Of a stretch of 64,000 bases of DNA, positions 37,955 to 47,597 are shown piece by piece. The number at the start of each line of letters is the position of its first letter. Within the stretch, counting starts at the first letter, position 1. The stretch lies in NCBI GenBank assembly GCA_016745315.1, contig CP066886.1, forward strand, positions 5,580,501 to 5,644,500. The letters are read 5' to 3'. The notes under the pieces were generated by a model. It saw nothing but the letters and a program-made list of their open reading frames with translations. It did not search any database and was not told where the DNA came from. The stretch is from Arthrospira sp. PCC 9108. Its GTDB lineage: Bacteria > Cyanobacteriota > Cyanobacteriia > Cyanobacteriales > Microcoleaceae. Position numbers and translations under genes: made by a program.

Positions 37955-40900
37955 AGGTGGTTTCCGGTGGAAGCTGACGCGGAGTCGTTGTGGTCACAGT
38001 TGCAGGCGACAGGGAAGGAACGGATTAAGGATTTATGCCGCAATCCCCTGCGGTTAACCTTGTTATGTGCGACTTGGAAGGTGGAGAATGCGCTACCGGA
38101 AACGATGGCGGAGTTGTATGAGATTTTTGTGAACTTTATTTATAACTGGAAGGGAGAATAATTTTTATTGACAGATGAGGAAAAGGATAAATTAACAAAT
38201 GAGCAAAAAGATAAATTACTAGATAAGATAAAAAATGATTTGAATGCAACTTTAGGAAAGTTGGAAAAAGTATCCCTCGATGGTGAAGTAAGCCGCTTTC
38301 GGTTAACCCATCGGTTGGTACGTCAATACTTGGGTAAACGGGAGGCTAAAAGTTCTCTGTTAAACAGAGCGTTAAAGTTGGGTTGGTTGAATGAGGTGGG
38401 GGTGGCAGCGGAAAAGCCCCGTGAGAAGGTCTATGGGTTTTATCATGCGACGTTTCAGGAGTATTTTGCAGCGTTGGCGGTGGAGGATTGGGATTATTTT
38501 CTGCCGAAGGATCATTGCGATCGTCCGGTGGAGGGGAAGCGGTATCGGATTTTTGAACCGCAGTGGAAGCAGGTGATTTTGTTGTGGTTCGGACGTGAGG
38601 ATATTAAGGCTAAGGCTGAGGAGAATGAGAAGGAGAAGGAGGAGTTTATTCGTGCGTTGGTTGAGTTTGAGGATGCTTGTGGAGAGTGGAACTTTGACAA
38701 AGTAGATAGAGGATTTTATGAATACCAAGCAAATTTCATAGCTGCTGCTGCAATTAATGAATTTAAGGCTTGTTCCCGGGCAGATGAGATTGTGCGGCAG
38801 GTTGTGAGGTGGGGATTCGGTTATTTTAATACTGAAAAACAAGAATGGCGGACTTTTTTAGATCCGATCAAAGAAGCGGCGAGAGAGGTGATACCACAAA
38901 CCATTAGACCCTTGGCGATCGCTGTATTGATCGAAATTATCCGCATGACTAAGAATGAAGATACCCGTAGGAAGGCGGTAGAGAGTTTAGAGCAAATCGA
39001 CCCGGGAAATCCCAAGGCGATCGCTGGATTGCTCGAAGTTATCCGCACAACTGATTCTAAATATACCCAGTACCAGGTGATAGAGAGTTTAGATAAAATC
39101 GACCCGGGAAATCCAGAGGCAATCGCTGTGTTGCTTGAAATTATCCGGCGCCTACTAAGGATGAATTGACCCGTTCGGGGGCGACATGGACTTTAAGAGA
39201 AATTGGACAAGGACATCCAGAGGCGATCGCTGGCTTGCTTGAAATTATCCGCACTACTGAGGATGAATGGACCCGTGAGGCAGGCAGTAGATGGTTTAGG
39301 GGGAATCGGACAAGGAAATCCCGATGCGATCGCTCGCTTGCTTGAAATTATCCGCACTACTGAGGATGAATGAACCTGTAGGGAGGCAGTAGAGAGTTTA
39401 GGAAAAATCGGACAGGGAAATCCCAAGGCGATCGCTGGATTGCTCGAAGTTATCCGCACCACTGATTCTAAATATACCCAGTACCAGGTGATAGAGAGTT
39501 TAGATAAAATCGACCCGGGAACAGGGAACCCGCAGGCGATCGCTGTATTGCTCGACATTATCCGCACCACTGAGAATGAAGATACCCGTTGGAAGTCGGC
39601 AGAAATTTTGGGGAAAATCGACCCTGGAAATGCCGAGGTGATTGCTGGGTTTTTCCAATTTATTCGCACGACTAAGGATTTTTTGAGATTGATTGATTTA
39701 CACGGAATCATAAAAGGAAATCCTGAGCTCATCACTGGGTTAGTCAAATTTATCCACACCACTCAAGATGAATGGGCCAGTGGGGAAGCGGCTAATAGTT
39801 TAGGGCAAATCGTACAAGGAAATTCCGAGTCCATCGGTCAGTTGATCGAGATTATCCGCAACACCACTGAAGATGACTATATTCGTTGTCAGGCGACTAA
39901 TAGTTTAGGGAAAATCGACCCGGGAAATCCAGAGGCGATCGCGCCTTAGAAGAAATCTTATGGGATGCTGGGGCTGATAAGTACACCCGTGGGCGAGCAG
40001 CCGAGAGTTTAGGGGAAATCGCCCCAGGGAACCCGCAGGCGATCGCCGCCTTAGTGGAAATCTTACGGGATGCTGGTGCTGATGATTCCACCCGTAGGCA
40101 AGCAGCCGAGAGTTTAGGGGAAATCGACCCGGGAAATCCAGAGGCGATCGCTGTCTTAGAGGAAATCTTACGGGATGCTGGTGCTGATGATTTCACCCGT
40201 TGGCGAGCAGCCAATAGTTTAGAAACAATCGCCCCAGGGAACCCGCAGGCGATCGCCGCATTAGAGGAAATCTTACGGGATGCTGGTGCTGATAATGACA
40301 TCCGTAGCCGAGCAGCTTGGAGTTTAGGGGAAATCGCCCCAGGGAATCAGCAGGCGATCGCCGCATTAGAGGAAATCTTACGGGATGCTGGAGCTGATGA
40401 TGACACCCGTTGGCTAGCAGCCGAGAGTTTAGAGAAAATACTCACCACACGCAACACTATGCAGGAGTCGTCTCCGCCTTAAAAGACTGCCTCAGCGATG
40501 AAGTTTATCAAAACAACTTTAAGCAATTTAATGAATGCTACGAACTCATCTGGAACTGTGCCGAAAACCTCCCCTATCCCGATTTTTATCAAGCCTGGCA
40601 TCATCCCCCCCACCACCCCCCCATCCCGAAATCACCGAACAAACCCCCCATAACAGCGAAACAACCTTCGCCCCCATCAACCTCCCCCAAGCCCTACAAC
40701 ACCAGCCCATCCTCATCCTCAACGCCCAACCCCTCGCCAACGAAACCCGGGAAGGGGAAATCGCCCTCACCCTCAGCGAACTCATCTGGGATACCACCTG
40801 TCCCGACGAAGACCCCCGGAACCCACAACCCCCGCCCAACTGCGCCGCGCCCTTAAACAACTGCAACGCCGCCAACTCCTCCCCCCACCGCGCCCTCCTC

Positions 40901-41073
40901 CTCACCGACTGCGAACATCCCACCCCGGAACTCATCAGCTTCTGCGCAAAACTCACCGGGGTCATTGCCATTGCCATCCTCACCGAGGACCCCCTAGACG
41001 CGCCCTTAAAAGGCTTTCCCCCCAATAAGCGCGAATCTGATATCCGCCATTGCAACCTGGTTAGCAGAACTTT
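37942..41073 (+). pseudogene. 3' half of a NACHT-HEAT gene (copy 2)
   Basis: Like copy 1 it begins at QFIRRWF in the core and lacks the ATPase. ERIKDLCRNPLRLTLLCATW is followed by an in-frame TAA at 38159 (probably CAA originally) and FYHATFQEYFAALAVEDWDY. Next come HEAT-like units of two kinds: about 38 residues (DPGNPEAIAVLLEIIRTT) up to 39950 and a tighter 31-residue kind (AVLEEILRDAGADDSTRRQA) from 39950 to 40430. The C-terminal domain is read in several frames (ELIWNCAENLPYPDFYQAWH; LLTDCEHPTPELISFCAKLT; APLKGFPP). At least six breaks. It ends against a TnpB element. It reads divergently from copy 1. Confidence 0.83.
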
Positions 41074-41203
41074 AACAAAATGTTGCGGAATTCCCCTTCC
41101 TCGCTTGCAGGGAGGGGATGAATAGCAACCAATAAACAAACTGAGCGATAGCGAATCCTCGGATGATCAGCTACAATGTTATCGGCAACAGCAAATAAAG
41201 ATA

Positions 41204-42394
41204 ATGTATAAGGCGTACAAGTATCGCATCTACCCAACCGACGACCAAAAAGCATCTCTCGCCAAGGCGTTTGGATGCTGTCGTTGGTATTGGAATTTGG
41301 CACTCAACCTATGCCAAGAAACATATCTCAAGACAGGCAAAGGATTATCTCGTGGATATATCCAGGGTCTGTTACCAGGGTTAAAAAAGAAATACCCTTG
41401 GCTAACGGATGCCTATTCCCAGTCTTTGCAAGTTGTTGCTCTCAATCTTTCCACTGCCTACAAAAACTTCTTTGAGAAGCGGGCGCAATTGCCCCGTTTC
41501 AAGTCAAAGCATGGTCGGCAGTCATTAAGTTATCCCGCCAACGTTAAGTTTGAGGGAGACTATATCAAACTACCTGGGAAGATCGGGCTAGTATACTGCA
41601 ACTGTCATCGAAAATTTGAAGGGATAATTAAAACTGTAACTGTCTCTAAAAATTCTAATGGATATTATTACGCTTAGGTATTGGTGGATGATGGGAAAGA
41701 AACTCCGAGTCAGTCTACCGAAGGTAAAGCGGTTGGCATTGACGTTGGATTGACTCATTTCGCCATTACCAGTGATGGGTCAAAGTATGATAATCCCCGT
41801 CATGGCGACAAACATCACCGTAACCTTAAACGCCAACAACAAAAACTATCCCGCAAGCAAAAGGGGAGTCAGAATAGAACTAAAGCCAAACAAAAAGTAG
41901 CTAAGGTTTATAGCAAGACTGCCCGTTGCCGTGAGGACTTTCTACACAAACTATCCCGCCAGATAGTCAACGAAAACCAAGTTATTGCTGTAGAGAATCT
42001 GAATGTAAAAGGGATGGTAAGAAACCCCAAACTAGCCAAGGCGATTAGTGATGTAGGCTGGGGAATGTTTACCACAATGCTTAAATATAAAGCGGAGTGG
42101 GAAGGAAAAACTTATATTGAGGTTGACCGTTTCTTTGCATCCTCTAAAACCTGTCACGTTTGCCTCAACCGAGTAGATAGTTTGTCGTTAGATATTCGTC
42201 AATGGCAATGTCAACATTGTGGGACTTGCCATGAGCGAGATGTCAATGCGGCACAAAATATCAGAAATGAAGCCTTGCGGATATTGTCGTTGGGAACCAG
42301 CGATACTGCCTGGGTCGGGAGTGTAAGACAACCTGGCAAAACATCGGTTTTGTTGGATGCAGTTCCCGTTGAATCAGGAAGCCCCATGCTCTAG
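41204..42394 (+). pseudogene. tnpB: TnpB RNA-guided nuclease with one in-frame stop
   Basis: The N-terminal part runs from MYKAYKYRIYPTDDQKASLA to NSNGYYYA, then TAG at 41675-41677, then VLVDDGKETP in the same frame. RuvC residues are Asp in VGIDVGLTHF, Glu in VIAVENLNVKGM and Asp in ERDVNAAQNIRN. The zinc ribbon is CHVC...CQHC. All catalytic positions are present, so one nonsense change is the only visible defect. TnpB nucleases use an RNA from the element's right end. Confidence 0.88.
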
Positions 42395-42420
42395 GGCGGC
42401 AGGGTGGGGTAGTTCACACA
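42290..42420 (+). ncRNA. Candidate omega RNA at the tnpB 3' end
   Basis: In this family the guide RNA overlaps the 3' end of tnpB and runs to the right end. Here the region ends with GC-rich short stems (CCCCATGCTCTAGGG). Position is the only evidence. Confidence 0.35.
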
Positions 42421-42467
42421 GCCAGAACCGCTAAAATATCAATAAGCCCTAGCCCAATTGCCCACAG

Positions 42468-42782
42468 ATGGAACCAATCGTTAAATTCATTGTTTCTACA
42501 CCCCTAGGGTTTACAGTCCGCACCACCGAAAACTACTGGCAAACATTGCTGATCAAACATCCCGATATTACCCATTTTGAAACTGAAATTCAGCAAACCC
42601 TGAATCAACCCGATGCCATTCACCAAAGTCAGCGCGATATTAACGTTTTGCTATTTTATCGCACCATCAAAGCACAAAGATGGCTAGTTGCTGTTGCTCG
42701 GCGTTTAAATGGCGAGGGTTACTTGATTACCGCTTACCAAACTGATGCAATAAAAAACGGAGCGAAATTATGGCCCAAATAA
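42468..42782 (+). CDS. PBECR-like (RelE/barnase-type) toxin
   Basis: 104 residues. LIKHPDITHFETEIQQTLNQ, DAIHQSQRDINVLLFYRTIK and VARRLNGEGYLITAYQTDAI match the cyanobacterial phage-barnase/RelE-like nuclease pattern. The downstream DUF2283 gene starts inside its last codons (13-base overlap), the usual toxin-antitoxin order for this pair. A second copy at 47040 is fused to its DUF2283 partner. Toxicity is inferred from family context. Confidence 0.75.
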   Translation: MEPIVKFIVSTPLGFTVRTTENYWQTLLIKHPDITHFETEIQQTLNQPDAIHQSQRDINVLLFYRTIKAQRWLVAVARRLNGEGYLITAYQTDAIKNGAKLWPK

Positions 42783-42999
42783 AAGTATTTTACGAACCCG
42801 AAACCGAACTTTTAACCATTTTTTGAAATCTCCCCGTCCCAATCAAATTGCGACCGAACTTGAGAACGATATTATCCTGTTTAAAGATGGAGATACCCAT
42901 GAACCCATTGGCATCGAAGTCTTGTCCTATCGTCCTGGAGATGATCGCATCAGTGGCATCTCCCTAGAACTCGGTCAACAAAATCTTGTTAATACCTGA
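42770..42999 (+). pseudogene. DUF2283 antitoxin, one-base deletion
   Basis: It starts MAQIKVFYEPETELLTIF, then TGA where the intact copy has TGG-CAA (one base lost). The rest (GDTHEPIGIEVLSYRP-type sequence) continues in another frame to about 42999. If truly broken, the toxin upstream has no visible antitoxin unless the 47040 fusion protein supplies it. Confidence 0.7.
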
Positions 43000-43009
43000 A
43001 AAAAATCAA

Positions 43010-43133
43010 CCGAACTCACATCCAAGCAAAAATCGCATTTCTCACCGACGAACCCCTAGAAGCGCCGTTAAAAGGCTTTCCCCCAATCAACCGAATCTGA
43101 TATCTGCTATTGAAACCTGGGTAGAGGAGATTT
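43010..43133 (+). repeat. NACHT 3'-end copy, unit 1
   Basis: Fragment of the NACHT C-terminal coding end: ACCCCTAGAAGCGCCGTTAA, GGCTTTCCCCCAATCAACC (C5 run), then ACCTGGGTAGAGGAGATTTG. Lies between the DUF2283 remnant and the YafQ-type pair. Confidence 0.8.
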
Positions 43134-43155
43134 GAGAAACAGAGTTTTTAACCCC

Positions 43156-43422
43156 TTAATAAACTTCGTCATGGCTGCCGAAATCAACAAAAATAGCCTT
43201 GTTATCTTCTGTAAGATAAAATAATACTCTCACGTCGTAATCTACAGTGAAACTCCATAAATCCTTCAGTTTTCCTGATAGCTTATGGGTTCTTAAGCTC
43301 GGATCGTAAGGGTCTGACGTAAATATTTCTAGTTTTTGCCAAAATTTTGACTCTAAGTTTTCATTCCCTTTAAGCATTTTTTGTAAAGCCCGTTTAAAAG
43401 CCGAACTGAAACTAACTTCCAT
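43156..43422 (-). CDS. YafQ/RelE-family mRNA interferase toxin
   Basis: 88 residues. SSAFKRALQKMLKGNENLES, RTHKLSGKLKDLWSFTVDYD and the C-terminal VRVLFYLTEDNKAIFVDFGS with GSHDEVY fit the YafQ/RelE-like fold, including the HKLxGxLKxxWS loop and the final His. The antitoxin gene ends two bases upstream. The family cleaves mRNA in translating ribosomes. Complete and probably active. Confidence 0.86.
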   Translation of the reverse strand: MEVSFSSAFKRALQKMLKGNENLESKFWQKLEIFTSDPYDPSLRTHKLSGKLKDLWSFTVDYDVRVLFYLTEDNKAIFVDFGSHDEVY

Positions 43423-43424
43423 GA

Positions 43425-43634
43425 TTATTCATCAATCAGTTGTTTCAATTCGTCAATCTGGTTAGAAAACTTGAGGTTTCCTTGTTGTTGTTCTTTCTGG
43501 GCTGCTTGGAAACTCTCATAAATCTTATCGCGACGTTCTTCACGGAGATACTGCTGCAACAATGATTGAATTTCTTCTTTTTCATTAGTAGAAAGACTTT
43601 TAATTCCTTCAACTATATCATTAAATGTCATCAT
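43425..43634 (-). CDS. Antitoxin of the YafQ/RelE pair
   Basis: About 69 residues from MMTFNDIVEGIKSLSTNEKE; the start is one of two adjacent ATGs (43634 or 43631). Helical, with LLQQYLREERRDKIYESFQA and an acidic end (IDELKQLIDE). Typical of cyanobacterial antitoxins placed directly before YafQ-like genes. Confidence 0.8.
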   Translation of the reverse strand: MMTFNDIVEGIKSLSTNEKEEIQSLLQQYLREERRDKIYESFQAAQKEQQQGNLKFSNQIDELKQLIDE

Positions 43635-43689
43635 TGACGAAGCCTCACGGTACTCAATCACCTTTAATGATATTCTACTTCACCACTTA

Positions 43690-44026
43690 GCGGCCCCCCC
43701 ACCACACCCCATCCTGAGACACCCCATGTCCCGACGAAGACCCCCGGAACCCAAAACCCCCGCCCAACTGCGCCGCGCCCTCAAACCACTGCAACGCCGC
43801 CAACTCCTCCCCCCACCGCGCCCTCCTCCTCACGGACTGTGAACATCCCACCCCAGAAGCGATCGCCTTTTGCCAAAAACTGACCGGGGTAATTGCGTTC
43901 CGGAAGCGTCTGGGTAGGAGAATCGCATTTCTCACCTCAGAACCCCTAGAAGCGCCGTTAAAAGGCTTTCCCCCAATCAACCGAATCTGATATCGGCGAT
44001 CGAAACCTGGTTAGGGGAGATTTAAG
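43690..44026 (+). repeat. NACHT 3'-end copy, unit 2, with a 24-nt insert
   Basis: Longer copy beginning CCCGACGAAGACCCCCGGAA (as at 40802) and ending TTAGGGGAGATTTAAG. At 43898-43921 the insert TTCCGGAAGCGTCTGGGTAG plus GAGA lies between GCG and ATCG of a HIP1-type site. C5 run at the frame-determining position. Confidence 0.82.
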
Positions 44027-44111
44027 TAACTGGGGTTCTGCCTGAAACTTAGGATAAAATTGGAATTGACCTTGAAACCTGATTTTGGGTAACGAAGCGG
44101 ACTGAACTGTT

Positions 44112-44303
44112 ATGAATACCCTAGCTCAAGAAATTCTCAAAAACTTTGATGAGTTGTCGAAGACAGAACAACAGGCGATCGCAGCAGAAATACTCAAGCG
44201 AGTTATCAATTTTGACGTTCCCCCTTTGACCGATGAGGATTTAGTCCTCAATGCAGAAGAACTATTTTTAGCCTTAGATGAGCAAGAAGCAGATTATGAG
44301 TAG
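44112..44303 (+). CDS. MazE-like antitoxin (addiction module)
   Basis: 63 residues: MNTLAQEILKNFDELSKTEQ, then AAEILKRVINFDVPPLTDED and an acidic end (LFLALDEQEADYE). The PPLTDEDLVLNAEELFLALD pattern precedes PemK/MazF genes in cyanobacteria. Overlaps the toxin start by eight bases. Confidence 0.82.
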   Translation: MNTLAQEILKNFDELSKTEQQAIAAEILKRVINFDVPPLTDEDLVLNAEELFLALDEQEADYE

Positions 44304-44636
44304 TCCTAACCGGGGAGAAGTCTGGCTTGTCGATTTAGGTTACACCGCCAAGGTTAGGCCTGTCTTGTGGTGAGTATTCCTGCCCTCATGCAGGATAGAG
44401 CATTAACAACATTGATTCCCCACACCACCAGTCCTAGAGGTTCACGTTTTGAAGTTGAGATTAAAACCCGGTTTCTCAAACCCGGAGTTTTCGACGTACA
44501 AAACCTGATTACCATTCCTCATGCAAAACTTCTGAAAAAATTAGGTGAATTAGATCCAGAGCAGTTGTCACAAATTGAAACAATTTTACGCTTATGGTTA
44601 GACTTAGAAAGCACGGATACTGAACCCAAAACATAG
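44296..44636 (+). pseudogene. MazF/PemK toxin, one-base deletion
   Basis: ATG 44296 gives SSPNRGEVWLVDLGYTAKVRP, then the frame is lost. Inserting one T (CCTTGTCTT) restores VVSIPALMQDRALTTLIPHT, FLKPGVFDVQNL and LGELDPEQLSQIETILRLWL to 44636. All MazF/PemK blocks are present (GEVWLVDLG, RP, TTLIPHTTS). A type II endoribonuclease if the deletion is a sequencing error; otherwise dead. Confidence 0.82.
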
Positions 44637-44980
44637 CCTCTCTCGCAGAGGAAAATCCCCCGGAACCCGCCACCCCTCCGGAAATGCGATCGCCACCTCA
44701 AAACCCTAAAACGCGCCCCACCTCCTCCCCCACGGAGCCATCCTCTTCGGCGGCGAATTTCCACCCGGACTCAACCCACCCCAAAAGCGATCGCCTTTTG
44801 CCAAAAACTGACGGGGGTAATTGCGATCCGGAAGCGTCTGGGTAGGAGAATCGCATTTCTCACCGACGACCCCCCTAGAAGCGCCGTTAAAAGGCTTTCC
44901 CCCAATCAACGGAATCTGATATCGGCGTTCCGGAAGCGTCTGGGTAGGAGAATCGAAACCTGGTTAGGGGAGATTTGAGG
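44637..44980 (+). repeat. NACHT 3'-end copy, unit 3, with two 24-nt inserts
   Basis: From CGGAACCCGCCACCCC to TTAGGGGAGATTTGAGG. Inserts of the same 24-nt type lie at about 44827-44850 (slightly different left edge, GCGATCCGG) and 44928-44951, both interrupting GCGATCG-type sites. Confidence 0.82.
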
Positions 44981-45025
44981 ATTGGCATTTTTTAGGTTAG
45001 AATAGGGTTAGAGGAGAGTTGATAA

Positions 45026-45433
45026 TTAATTATTGTCAGGTCGAAAGCGTAAACTATTAAGGCTGGTTGCCGTTGCAATTGTCTCAAAATCACGGTCATT
45101 ATGAATTAAGATCAACTGATGTGCGATCGCCAGTTGAGCAATACAACAATCAATACTACTTCTAACCGTTAATCCCTGTCGTTGTAAATCGTAATAAATT
45201 CGGGCAGCCGCGACCCAAGTATTAGGAGTTGGTTCGATATAGTCTTGGTCTTGCAGATAGGTTTCTAATAACCTCCACTCCCGTTCATATCGGCAACCTT
45301 GCAACAGTTCCATTTGAGTAAATCGGCTCAAAAAAATGGGTTGCTCCTTAATAATTTCTGATAAAGATTGACCAACTGTACCAGTCTTGTCTCGGAAAAC
45401 AGCAATCCAAACTGATGTATCAATCAAAAACAT
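45026..45433 (-). CDS. vapC: VapC-type PIN-domain toxin
   Basis: 135 residues. FLIDTSVWIAVFRDKTG carries the first PIN Asp, FLSRFTQMELLQGCR the Glu, VRSSIDCCIAQLAIAHQ the third acidic position and LILIHNDRDFETIA the fourth. A site-specific ribonuclease family (tRNA or rRNA targets). It overlaps the upstream VapB by 14 bases. Complete. Confidence 0.92.
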   Translation of the reverse strand: MFLIDTSVWIAVFRDKTGTVGQSLSEIIKEQPIFLSRFTQMELLQGCRYEREWRLLETYLQDQDYIEPTPNTWVAAARIYYDLQRQGLTVRSSIDCCIAQLAIAHQLILIHNDRDFETIATATSLNSLRFRPDNN

Positions 45434-45632
45434 TCCGGTTTAACCGTAAGGCTTTATAGTCGTAATCTGTTGAGAATTGAATCTGTCCACTCAAATCGAG
45501 TAAATTTCGTTTTTTGCGGTTTTTGACTAACTCGGATAAAGCCAAGTTAATTAATTCTTGTTCTGTCTGAATATTGGTTAAGCGCAATCCTTCTTTCACC
45601 AATTCTTCATTGAGTTCGATGGACTTTTTCAT
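45420..45632 (-). CDS. vapB: VapB-type antitoxin
   Basis: 70 residues: MKKSIELNEELVKEGLRLTN, then TEQELINLALSELVKNRKKR, a ribbon-helix-helix layout, and a toxin-binding tail (LLDLSGQIQFSTDYDYKALR). Directly upstream of and overlapping vapC, so the pair is autoregulated by family precedent. Confidence 0.9.
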   Translation of the reverse strand: MKKSIELNEELVKEGLRLTNIQTEQELINLALSELVKNRKKRNLLDLSGQIQFSTDYDYKALRLNRNVFD

Positions 45633-45723
45633 CGCTAGTGGTTGATTTTATGTTCAGATTTATTGTCGTGCCGATTTACTTATATTAACATTTTTCTGAC
45701 TCAATGTCCCCCTGATTTGGAAA

Positions 45724-46019
45724 ATCACTTGTACCGAGGAAGACCTCGCCGGAAATGCGATCGCCACCTCAAAACCCTAAAACGCGCCCCACCTCCTCCC
45801 CCACCGTGCCATCCTCTTAGGTAGCGAAACCGTTTCCACCCCGACCCAACCCACCCCAGAAGCGATCGCTTCGGCGTTGACCTAGGAGAGCACGATTTCT
45901 CACCTCAGAATCCCTAGAAGCGCCGTTAAAAGGCTTTCCGCCGAATCAAGGGAATCTGATATAGGCGTTCCGGAAGTGTCTGGGTAGGAGAATCGAAACC
46001 TGGTTAGAGGAGATTTAAG
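45724..46019 (+). repeat. NACHT 3'-end copy, unit 4, with two inserts
   Basis: From AAATCACTTGTACCGAGG to TTAGAGGAGATTTAAGC. It carries the second insert type (CTTCGGCGTTGACCTAGGAG) after GCGATCG at about 45863 and the first type at 45968-45991. The frame-determining tract is CCGCCG, so the open frame is kept. Confidence 0.82.
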
Positions 46020-46097
46020 CAGCCAAGAAACCCGGTTTCTGACCCTTAGCACCAAAATTAGCTAAAATGTCAACAACCCCTAGCCCCCAACTCAAAA

Positions 46098-46304
46098 ATG
46101 ACTCAAACTCTTGATATCACCGGACTCACCCCAGAACAAATCGAGCAAATTCACAAGATGATAGAAACTTTTAAAACTATTAATCAACAGCAGAAACAAT
46201 CAACCCGAGAAAATATCTCAGAATCAGACTTGAATTCCTTGTTTTTTGCCAGCGAAATTCTCCAGCCCTTTAATCGGACGATGCTTTATGGCAGGGGAAG
46301 CTAA
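46098..46304 (+). CDS. Antitoxin of a PIN-domain pair
   Basis: 68 residues: MTQTLDITGLTPEQIEQIHK then MIETFKTINQQQKQS and a C-terminus ending FNRTMLYGRGS. The LDITGLTPEQIEQI opening is common in cyanobacterial VapB-like antitoxins. Overlaps the PIN gene by 17 bases. Confidence 0.82.
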   Translation: MTQTLDITGLTPEQIEQIHKMIETFKTINQQQKQSTRENISESDLNSLFFASEILQPFNRTMLYGRGS

Positions 46305-46737
46305 ACGAATTTATCTGGATACGAATATCCTCGCTTATGTTGCTAATACCAAAGCCCCTCAACACAAAGCCGCTTTAGAAATATTTAGACCCACCGAAAG
46401 GGAAATTTTGTGTGTCTCATCGCAGGTTTTAGCGGAATTTTACTCCTATATTACTAATCCCGCTATTTTAGCCACGCCTTTACAGCCAACGGAAGCAATT
46501 ATCCGCATTAACCGGATTTGTCAGATGCCCCATATCTGTCTACTTTCAACTCCGGTGGATTTGTTTGAACGTTGGATCGGTTTATTGGCAGAAAGACCTG
46601 TAAGCAATGGAGGTGTTTTTGATTTACTGCACATTGGGATTATGTTAGCCCATGATGTTACCACAATCTACACTTTTAACATCAAAGACTTTTCTTGGTG
46701 TTCTCAAATTGAGGCGATCGCTCCGAGTCACCGTTAA
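46288..46737 (+). CDS. PIN-domain toxin
   Basis: 149 residues from ATG 46288 (MAGEAKRIYLDTNILAYVAN). PIN residues: Asp in YLDTNILAYV, Glu in SSQVLAEFYSYITN, Asp in VFDLLHIGIM and Asp after TFNIKDFSWC. Complete. Probably a ribonuclease toxin of the VapC type. The upstream overlapping gene is its antitoxin. Confidence 0.88.
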   Translation: MAGEAKRIYLDTNILAYVANTKAPQHKAALEIFRPTEREILCVSSQVLAEFYSYITNPAILATPLQPTEAIIRINRICQMPHICLLSTPVDLFERWIGLLAERPVSNGGVFDLLHIGIMLAHDVTTIYTFNIKDFSWCSQIEAIAPSHR

Positions 46738-46990
46738 TCAACCCACCCCAGAAGCGATCGCTTCGGCGTTGACCTAGGAGAATCGCCTTTTGTCTGACGG
46801 GGGTAATTGCCGTTAAAAGGGTTTCCGCCTAATCAACCGAATCTGATATAGTAGTCCTAAATCAGTCGTGGAAGACGATGGCGGCTCCTTTCTCGTTGGC
46901 GGCCCAGAACATCCGAGGGGATATCGGGTGAGGTACAAATCATTTAGGATGGCTATATCCGCCATTGAAACCGGGTTAGGGAAGATTTGA
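46738..46990 (+). repeat. NACHT 3'-end copy, unit 5, with SDR-like insert and a MITE
   Basis: From CAACCCACCCCAGAAGCG to GGAAGATTTGAGC. It carries the CTTCGGCGTTGACCTAGGAG insert at about 46753-46777 and a 107-bp MITE at 46849-46955. Confidence 0.8.
46849..46955. mobile_element. 107-bp MITE with TA target duplication
   Basis: Ends TAGTAGTCCTAAATCA and, inverted, TAGCCATCCTAAATGA (12 of 16 matching), with TA on both sides. The empty site GATATCCGCC occurs in other copies of the host repeat. TA duplication suggests mobilisation by an IS630/Tc1-type transposase. Confidence 0.7.
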
Positions 46991-47039
46991 GCATCCAAAA
47001 CTGTTAAAATATTAGCAAACCCTAGCCTTCAGCTAAAAC

Positions 47040-47597
47040 ATGGAATCAATTGTTAAATTTATTGTTTCTACTCCCCTAGGGTTCACCGTCCGCACCACCG
47101 AAAGCTACTGGCAAACATTGCTTATCAAGCATCCTGATATTACTGATTATGAAACTGAAATTCAGCAAACCCTTAATCAACCCGATGCCATTTACCAAAG
47201 TCAGCGCGATATTGATGTCTTGCTATTTTATCGCACCCTCAAAGCCAAAAGGTGGCTGGTTGCCGTTGCACGGCGTTTAAATGGAGAGGGTTACTTGATT
47301 ACAGCTTACCAAACTGATGCCATCAAAACACCGAGCAAAATTATGGCTCAAATAAAAGTCTTTTACGAACCAGAAACCGAGCTGTTAACCATTTTTTGGC
47401 AATCTCCCCGCCCTAACCAAATTGCTACGGAACTTGGGAACGATATTATCCTTTTCAAAGATGGAGACACCAATGAACCCATTGGCATTGAAGTGTTATC
47501 CTACCGCCCCCGAGACGATCGCATTAGTGGCATCTCCCTAGAACTCGCCAACAAAACCTTATTAAAACCTAAAAAAATCCACTGCACTCAAATCTGA
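47040..47597 (+). CDS. PBECR-like toxin fused to DUF2283
   Basis: 185 residues. Residues 1-96 equal the toxin of the 42468 pair (VRTTESYWQTLLIKHPDI, VARRLNGEGYLITAYQTDAI). Residues about 103-185 are the DUF2283 part (MAQIKVFYEPETELLTIFWQ, IGIEVLSYRPRDDRISGISL). In the other copy the two genes overlap in different frames; here one additional base before MAQ joins them in one frame. It is a natural toxin-antitoxin fusion or a one-base artefact. Confidence 0.82.
   Translation: MESIVKFIVSTPLGFTVRTTESYWQTLLIKHPDITDYETEIQQTLNQPDAIYQSQRDIDVLLFYRTLKAKRWLVAVARRLNGEGYLITAYQTDAIKTPSKIMAQIKVFYEPETELLTIFWQSPRPNQIATELGNDIILFKDGDTNEPIGIEVLSYRPRDDRISGISLELANKTLLKPKKIHCTQI

Larger units (their letters stand above)
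41075..42420 (+). mobile_element. IS200/IS605-type element with TnpB only
   Basis: A left-end hairpin (AATTCCCCTTCC/GGGAGGGGATGAAT, about 41090-41123) and a right-end region (AGCCCCATGCTCTAGGG, about 42380-42400) frame a tnpB gene. There is no Y1 transposase. It is inserted in the 3' end of NACHT copy 2. Boundaries are approximate. Confidence 0.7.
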
